From Actinomycetes bacterium (GTDB lineage Bacteria; Actinomycetota; Actinomycetes; Propionibacteriales; Propionibacteriaceae): a DNA stretch of 21,368 nt. The notes under the pieces were generated by a model. The model saw only the letters and a list, made by a program, of their open reading frames with translations, was not told where the DNA came from and did no database searches. A program made the translations under genes and the position numbers. The DNA is taken from contig JAEZHJ010000161.1 in NCBI GenBank assembly GCA_023436925.1, positions 1 through 21,368 on the forward strand, read 5' to 3'. This document shows positions 15,376 to 21,368 of the stretch, one piece after another (positions within the stretch are counted from its first letter, which is position 1; every line of letters begins with the position of its first letter).

Positions 15376-16041
15376 GTGAGTCCCTTCCCCGCCGGCCTGC
15401 TGCTGGGCCTGTCGCTGATCGTGGCGATCGGTGCGCAGAACGTCTTCGTCCTGCGGCAGGGGCTGCGGCGCGAGCACGTCGGACTCGTGGCGGTGCTGTG
15501 CGCCGCCTCTGACGCCGTGCTGATCGTGATCGGCATCTCCGGGATCGGCGCCGCGACCCAGGTCCTGCCGTGGCTGGTGGAGGCGGTCCGCTGGGCCGGG
15601 GCGGTCTTCCTGGTGGGCTACGGCCTGCTCGCCGCGCGGCGTGCGATCCGTCCGGCTGCCGCAGGGCTGGTTGCTGCCGGACCCGATGAGCAGCCGAGCC
15701 CGCCCGGACAGGCAGTCGGCCGCGGGAGGCCCGGCACCGCTGTCGACGCCCCGGACCGGTCCGCGGTTCGGGTCGCGCTGGCCTGCCTGGCGCTCACCTG
15801 GCTCAACCCGCACGTCTACCTCGACACGGTCTTCCTGCTCGGATCGGTCGGTGCCGCCCAGGGCGAGGGCCGGTGGGTCTTTGCGCTGGGCGCCGCCACC
15901 GCCAGCATCGTGTGGTTCTTCTCCCTGGCCTACGGCGCACGGCTGCTCGGGCGCTGGCTCGCCACCGCGACGGCCTGGCGGGTGCTGGACGGGATCATCG
16001 CGGTCGTGATGGTGGCCCTCGGCGTCTCCCTCGTCCTGTGA
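15376..16041 (+). CDS. LysE/ArgO-family amino-acid exporter
   Basis: 221 residues with about six hydrophobic segments. The N-terminus PFPAGLLLGLSLIVAIGAQNVFVLRQGLRREHV is diagnostic of the LysE/ArgO branch (G-L-S-L-I-x-A-I-G-A-Q-N). LTWLNPHVYLDTVFLLGSVG carries the second family signature (N-P-H-x-Y-L-D-T). The family exports lysine and arginine and prevents toxic build-up when peptides are consumed. A longer hydrophilic stretch at ~95-135, rich in Gly/Pro/Ala, separates the two halves. The open frame continues upstream to 15316, but the GTG at 15376 puts the first helix at the N-terminus as in homologues and is 6 nt after a -10-like TACGGT. No LysG-type regulator gene is adjacent. It shares its upstream gap with operator C. 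Confidence 0.88.
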   Translation: MSPFPAGLLLGLSLIVAIGAQNVFVLRQGLRREHVGLVAVLCAASDAVLIVIGISGIGAATQVLPWLVEAVRWAGAVFLVGYGLLAARRAIRPAAAGLVAAGPDEQPSPPGQAVGRGRPGTAVDAPDRSAVRVALACLALTWLNPHVYLDTVFLLGSVGAAQGEGRWVFALGAATASIVWFFSLAYGARLLGRWLATATAWRVLDGIIAVVMVALGVSLVL

Positions 16042-16118
16042 CCGCTGCGGGGCGGACGCCGCGGCCCGGCTGAGGCCGGATCATCGACACCGCGCCGGGG
16101 CGGTGCAAGGGTGGAGCC

Positions 16119-17378
16119 ATGGTGAGCCCGGCGGGGGAGGCTCTGGCCCTGGTGGCCCTGCTCGCGATCCTCGGGTTCGCGATCACCCGGCCGCGCGGCC
16201 TCCCCGAGGCGGTGGTCGCCATCCCGGCCGCCTGCGTCGTGATCGCCGCCGGGGCGATCCGGACCGAGCGCCTGCTGGCCGAGTTGAGCGGCCTGCTGCC
16301 GGTGGTGGCCTTCCTCGCCGCGGTGCTGGTGATCAGCGAGTTGTGCGGCGCAGCCGGGCTGTTCCGCTACGCCGGCGCCATGATGGCCCGGGCGAGCCGG
16401 GGCAGCCCGCCGCGCCTGCTCGGGCTGGTCTTCGTGGTGGCCGCCGTCACCACCGCGGTGCTCAGCCTGGACGCGACCGTCGTCCTGCTCACCCCGGTGG
16501 TCTTCGCCACCGCCTCGCGGGTCGGGGTGCGGCCCCGTCCGCACGTCTACGCCACCACCCACCTGGCCAATGCCGGCTCCCTGCTGCTCCCGGTGTCCAA
16601 CCTGACGAACCTACTGGCGGTGGCGATGCTCGGGATTGGATTCGTGCAGTTCGCCGGCTACCTGGTGCTGCCCTGGCTGGTCGTGCTCGCGGTGGAGTAC
16701 GCCGCCTTCCGCTGGTACTTCGCCGGCGACCTGCGGCTCGCAGCGCCCTCGATCGAGCCGGACGACCCGCCGGGCCGGCCGCCCTGGTTCACCGTCGCGG
16801 TGCTGGCGGCGACCCTGGCCGGCTTCGTGGTCGCCTCCGCCGCCGGGGTGGATCCGGCCTGGGTCGCGGCGGGAGGCGCGGTGGTGCTGGCGGTCCGGGC
16901 ACTGCTGCGCCGCGAGGCCGGGCCGGTGGCCCTGCTCCGGGCGGCGAACCTGCCCTTCCTCGGCTTCGTCCTCTCACTGGGCGTCGTGGTGGCCGCGGTG
17001 GTCGACAACGGTCTGGCCGAGGCGATGCGGGCGATCGTCCCGGCCGGGACGGGCCTGCTTGACCTGCTCGGCTGGGCGGGACTCGCCGCGCTGCTGGCGA
17101 ACCTGGTCAACAACCTTCCCGCGGCCCTGGTGCTGCTGCCGCTCGCGGCGTCGTCCGGCACCCCGGCCGCACTCGCCGTCCTGATCGGGGTCAACGTCGG
17201 CCCCAACCTGACCTACGTCGGTTCGCTCGCCACCTTGCTGTGGCGGCGGATCGTCCGGGCCCATGACCACGACGCCCCGCTGGGGGAGTTCACCGCCCTG
17301 GGCCTGCTGGCGACCCCGGTCGCCATCCTCGCCGCCACGATCGCCCTGTGGCTGGTCACTTCACTGATGGGAGCCTGA
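16119..17378 (+). CDS. ArsB/SLC13-superfamily (ion transporter) membrane protein
   Basis: 419 residues, close to the usual ~430 of ArsB-type permeases, with about ten to twelve hydrophobic segments. The two half-signatures of the ion-transporter superfamily are present. The first contains THLANAGSLLLPVSNLTNLLA (~145-167). The second contains ANLVNNLPAALVLLPLA and GVNVGPNLTYVGSLATLLWRRI (~328-378), closely resembling ArsB's V-N-x-G-P-N-L-T-x-x-G-S-L-A-T-L-L-W. Arsenite efflux is possible, but no arsR, arsC or arsA is nearby and related YbiR-like proteins have other or unknown substrates, so no symbol is given. The ATG at 16119 follows GGTGGAG. The stop is separated by one base from the ATG of a universal-stress-like gene, indicating an operon. 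Confidence 0.82.
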   Translation: MVSPAGEALALVALLAILGFAITRPRGLPEAVVAIPAACVVIAAGAIRTERLLAELSGLLPVVAFLAAVLVISELCGAAGLFRYAGAMMARASRGSPPRLLGLVFVVAAVTTAVLSLDATVVLLTPVVFATASRVGVRPRPHVYATTHLANAGSLLLPVSNLTNLLAVAMLGIGFVQFAGYLVLPWLVVLAVEYAAFRWYFAGDLRLAAPSIEPDDPPGRPPWFTVAVLAATLAGFVVASAAGVDPAWVAAGGAVVLAVRALLRREAGPVALLRAANLPFLGFVLSLGVVVAAVVDNGLAEAMRAIVPAGTGLLDLLGWAGLAALLANLVNNLPAALVLLPLAASSGTPAALAVLIGVNVGPNLTYVGSLATLLWRRIVRAHDHDAPLGEFTALGLLATPVAILAATIALWLVTSLMGA

Positions 17379-17379
17379 C

Positions 17380-17889
17380 ATGCGACTGGGGATCTGGGTA
17401 ACCGAGGGGGCCTGGCCGGCGGCGGTCGATGCCGCGGCAGGGCTGCTGGACGACGACACGGACGTGGTGCTGCTGCACGTCGCCGGCGGTGGTGCCGAGG
17501 ACGCGGTCAGCGGCGCCTTCGGCGGGCTGTGGGGGCGCGGGCGTCGGGCCGACCCGGGGGCCACCCTCGCGGCGGAGGCCGAAGCGGCCTCGGCCCGGTT
17601 GCTCGAGTTGGCCGCGGATCGGCTGGGGCGGCCCTGCCGGCGACGCTCGCTGACCGGGCGGCCGGAGCGGGCCGTCACCGCCGCGGCCGACGAGCTCGAC
17701 CTGCTGGTGATCGCCCGCGACGGCGACCTGAGCCGCCTCGGGCCGCGCAGCCTCGGGCCCGACACCCGCTTCGTGGTCGACCACGCGCCCTGCCGGGTGC
17801 TGCTGGTCTGGCCGGGGCCGGCCCCCGCCCTCGGCTCCATTCCGCCGCCCCCGCCCCCGCACCACCGCCCCGGTCCACCACCGGCCTGA
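17380..17889 (+). CDS. Universal stress protein (UspA)-like protein, proline-rich tail
   Basis: 169 residues. The first strand (MRLGIWVTEGAWPAAVDAAAGLL), the middle strand VVLLHVAG and the C-terminal LDLLVIARDGDLSRLGPRSLGPDTRFVVDHAPCRVLLVW follow the UspA fold, including the H-A-P-C-x-V-L-L-V end. The nucleotide-binding glycine motif (G-x2-G-x9-G-S/T) is altered: the usual L-G-S is L-G-P here, so ATP binding is doubtful. A linker of ~20 residues around GLWGRGRRADPG replaces part of the dimer-facing region, and the protein ends in six prolines, two histidines and more prolines. It begins one base after the transporter stop, so it is probably a cytoplasmic regulatory partner of that permease. 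The Usp assignment is by fold pattern only. Confidence 0.65.
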   Translation: MRLGIWVTEGAWPAAVDAAAGLLDDDTDVVLLHVAGGGAEDAVSGAFGGLWGRGRRADPGATLAAEAEAASARLLELAADRLGRPCRRRSLTGRPERAVTAAADELDLLVIARDGDLSRLGPRSLGPDTRFVVDHAPCRVLLVWPGPAPALGSIPPPPPPHHRPGPPPA

Positions 17890-17951
17890 CCGTCCGTACC
17901 AGCCGCCCGACCCCGTGCCGGGCAGTGGCGGGCCGGGCTGGTGGGCGCAGG

Positions 17952-17957
17952 TAGGCT
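17952..17957 (+). promoter_or_regulatory. Possible -10 box of the GT87-like gene
   Basis: TAGGCT in the 90-bp gap, 22 nt before the GTG start and ahead of a strong Shine-Dalgarno. The same hexamer is the best -10 candidate at dnaK. No -35 was identified. Confidence 0.35.
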
Positions 17958-17979
17958 GTCCGCGCCGAAGGGAGGGGTG

Positions 17980-19167
17980 GTGCAGGGTCTGAAGCTCTGG
18001 CTGGTGAGGCTCGCGCTGGCCCTTCCGCCGTTGCTCGCGGCGGGCTACATCGCCGGCACCCAGATCCCGGGGTCGGTGCTGTGGCCGTGGCGGCCCGGAA
18101 TGATCGACCTTGAGGTCTACCGCCGCACGGGGACGCTGCTGCTGGCGGGGCAGGACTTCTTCAGCGCCGAGGGCCTGCCGTGGATCTACCCGGCGTTCGC
18201 CGCGCTGTTCACGGTGCCCTTCGCGGTCGTGCCGTTCGAGCTTGCCGCCGTCACCTGGCTCGCGCTGTGCGTCGCGGCGCTCGCCGCGATCCTCTACCGC
18301 CTGGGGCTGGCCGGCTGGCGGCTCAGCCTGGCGACCACGTTGTGCATCCTGCTGGTCGAGCCGGTCGCCGAGACGCTCGGTTTCGGCCAGCTCGCGATCT
18401 TCCTGGTCGCCGCTGCCGTCCTCGACTCGATGCCCGGGCCCCGCGTGCTGCGCCGCCGGATCCTTCCCGAGGGCTGGCTGGTCGGGGTCGCGACCGCGGT
18501 GAAGCTCACTCCCGCCGTCGTCGCCGCCTACAACTTCTTCGCCGGACGCCGCAAGCCCGGCCTGGTCGCCTTCGCCGCCTTCGTGGCGGCGACCGCGCTC
18601 GGCTTCCTGCTGCTGCCGGCCGCGTCCGTCCACTACTGGGGCAAGTTGCTGGCCGGCGACACCGGCCTCAACTCCGGCATCGTGTACGCCACCAACCAGT
18701 CTGTGTTGGGGGTCTGGAACCGGGTGCTGGGGGAGGCCAGCCGGGGCGGACTGATCGCCAGCGCGCTGGTCGTCGTCCTCGGTGTGGTGGCGGCGGTCGC
18801 GGTCCACAAGGCCGGGCAGGTACGGCTGGCCATCTGCCTGGCCGGTATCACCAGCCTGCTCGCCTCGCCGATCTCGTGGTCCCACCACTACGTCTGGATC
18901 GTCCCGCTCGGCATCGTGCTGTGGCAGGCGCGCAGCCTGCCCGGTTGGTACCGCTGGTTCGGCCTTGCCTACGTGGTGTGGGGTGCGGTGGCGCCCTTCA
19001 AGTGGCTACCGCGCGGTGACGAGGTCGAGCTCAGCTACGCCCTGTGGCAGCAGGTCGTGGTCAACAGCGGCGTCCTTGCCGGTATTGCGCTGATAGCCGC
19101 GGCGATTCCCGCGGCACGGGCAGCGACCAGCCGCGAGCCGCTGGAGCAGGTCGCCCTCTCCCGCTGA
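17980..19167 (+). CDS. GT87/DUF2029-type polyprenyl-phosphate mannosyltransferase-like membrane protein
   Basis: 395 residues with about ten membrane segments. The catalytic-type aspartate D43 lies in the first outer loop (GMIDLEVYRRTGTLLLAGQDFF), and IYPAFAALFTVPFAVVPF follows. A late loop contains LLASPISWSHHYVWIVPLG (~293-311), the hallmark S-P-x-S-W-x-H-H/Y of GT87 proteins. This family (PimE and relatives) uses polyprenyl-phosphate-mannose outside the membrane to build alpha-1,2-mannosylated glycolipids or lipomannan; the exact acceptor cannot be told. GTG at 17980 is chosen because AGGGAGG (17969-17975) is just upstream. A GTG one codon earlier and one at 18004 are alternatives. It is apparently monocistronic, with 238 bp to clpB. 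Confidence 0.8.
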   Translation: MQGLKLWLVRLALALPPLLAAGYIAGTQIPGSVLWPWRPGMIDLEVYRRTGTLLLAGQDFFSAEGLPWIYPAFAALFTVPFAVVPFELAAVTWLALCVAALAAILYRLGLAGWRLSLATTLCILLVEPVAETLGFGQLAIFLVAAAVLDSMPGPRVLRRRILPEGWLVGVATAVKLTPAVVAAYNFFAGRRKPGLVAFAAFVAATALGFLLLPAASVHYWGKLLAGDTGLNSGIVYATNQSVLGVWNRVLGEASRGGLIASALVVVLGVVAAVAVHKAGQVRLAICLAGITSLLASPISWSHHYVWIVPLGIVLWQARSLPGWYRWFGLAYVVWGAVAPFKWLPRGDEVELSYALWQQVVVNSGVLAGIALIAAAIPAARAATSREPLEQVALSR

Positions 19168-19264
19168 CTGCGGCGCCTCGGCGGCTTCCCGCGGCCGGGC
19201 GGGTGTCGCCCCTGCCTGCAGCCCTCCCTCGTGTCCGGAGGACCGGTTCTCGACGACGACCCCG

Positions 19265-19276
19265 GTCTGGCCAGAC
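19265..19276. other. Perfect 12-bp palindrome in the clpB upstream region
   Basis: GTCTGGCCAGAC, fully self-complementary, ~31 bp before the TTGACG -35 candidate of clpB. It could be an operator or part of a transcript-end structure of the preceding gene. There is no T tract. The rest of 19168-19260 holds nothing I can name. Confidence 0.3.
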
Positions 19277-19306
19277 AGCGGCCCTGACTTGTCCCCGAGC
19301 CGGGGG

Positions 19307-19355
19307 TTGACGGATCAGACCGCGAGCTAGACTAGTTGAGTCTAGCAAGCTCAAC
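19307..19355 (+). promoter_or_regulatory. clpB promoter with HspR operator (HAIR 3) and overlapping second palindrome
   Basis: TTGACG (19307-19312) is a good -35, with TAGACT (19328-19333) as a -10 at a short 15-bp spacing. GTTGAGT-N7-GCTCAAC (19335-19355) is a HAIR with one mismatched arm position and would cover the transcription start. A second, unrelated inverted repeat, GCTAGACT-N5-AGTCTAGC (19326-19346, perfect 8-bp arms), overlaps both the -10 and the left HAIR arm. Confidence 0.75.
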
Positions 19356-19368
19356 TTTGGTTCTGGGA

Positions 19369-19391
19369 GACCCTTGGGGTCCCTGACAAGG
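19369..19391 (+). promoter_or_regulatory. clpB leader with two mutually exclusive hairpins
   Basis: GACCC (19369-19373) can pair with GGGTC (19377-19381). Alternatively CCTTG (19372-19376) can pair with CAAGG (19387-19391), which hides half of the Shine-Dalgarno AAGGAG (19388-19393). The two folds share bases and exclude each other. Seen by eye only. Confidence 0.3.
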
Positions 19392-19405
19392 AGATACACG
19401 CAAGT

Positions 19406-21368
<1,963 letters not shown>

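Noticed and set aside
16066..16079. Hairpin CCGGC-TGAG-GCCGG between LysE and the ArsB-like gene as a terminator
   Set aside because: It is only a 5-bp stem without a T tract, common at this GC content.
19312..19337. SigH/SigR-type promoter at clpB (GGATC-N18-GTT)
   Set aside because: The spacing fits, but the key GGAA of the -35 is GGAT here. One mismatch in a short motif is not enough to assert it.

Overview
This window is GC-rich, densely packed, ordinary chromosomal DNA from an actinobacterium. The lineage is shown by a dnaK-grpE-dnaJ-hspR operon with HspR (HAIR) operators, a HAIR operator at clpB, many GTG starts, TAGGGT/TAGGCT-type -10 boxes and several probable leaderless genes. Propionibacteriales is a reasonable guess, but this is inference. 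No mobile element, CRISPR array, rRNA or tRNA gene is visible.

Layout. (1) 1-6685 is metabolic and transport: the end of a phosphoribosyltransferase, an MFS exporter, a CBS-domain protein with a YbaK-type deacylase (minus), cystathionine gamma-synthase (plus), a HAD phosphatase with proline dehydrogenase (minus), and an alpha/beta-hydrolase. (2) 6713-10931 is the heat-shock operon dnaK-grpE-dnaJ-hspR behind two tandem HAIR palindromes. (3) 10945-15307 is the most interesting region. It holds a histidine kinase/response regulator pair, then on the opposite strand two paralogous exported Ser/Pro-repeat proteins and a phosphotransferase-fold protein. Three near-identical 16-18 bp palindromes, core TGAGAGTC(C/A)TCTCA, lie in front of the kinase gene and in front of each exported-protein gene. 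(4) 15376-19167 holds a LysE exporter, an ArsB/SLC13-type transporter coupled to a degenerate universal-stress-like protein, and a GT87-type membrane glycosyltransferase. (5) 19326-21368 is the clpB promoter with its own HAIR, and the first 654 codons of clpB.

How it fits together. The DnaK machine and ClpB form one disaggregation system. HspR, the last gene of the dnaK operon, should repress both dnaK and clpB through the three HAIR sites. The leaders of dnaK and clpB can both be folded by eye so that the Shine-Dalgarno is paired, which hints at an extra translational heat response. The two-component system next door looks like a self-contained envelope-sensing module: its likely operator is present at its own promoter and at the two exported-protein genes, one of which is co-transcribed with the phosphotransferase-fold gene. 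I regard this local regulon as the best candidate for an undescribed system here.

Limits: all structures, promoters and family calls were made by eye; no searches were run.
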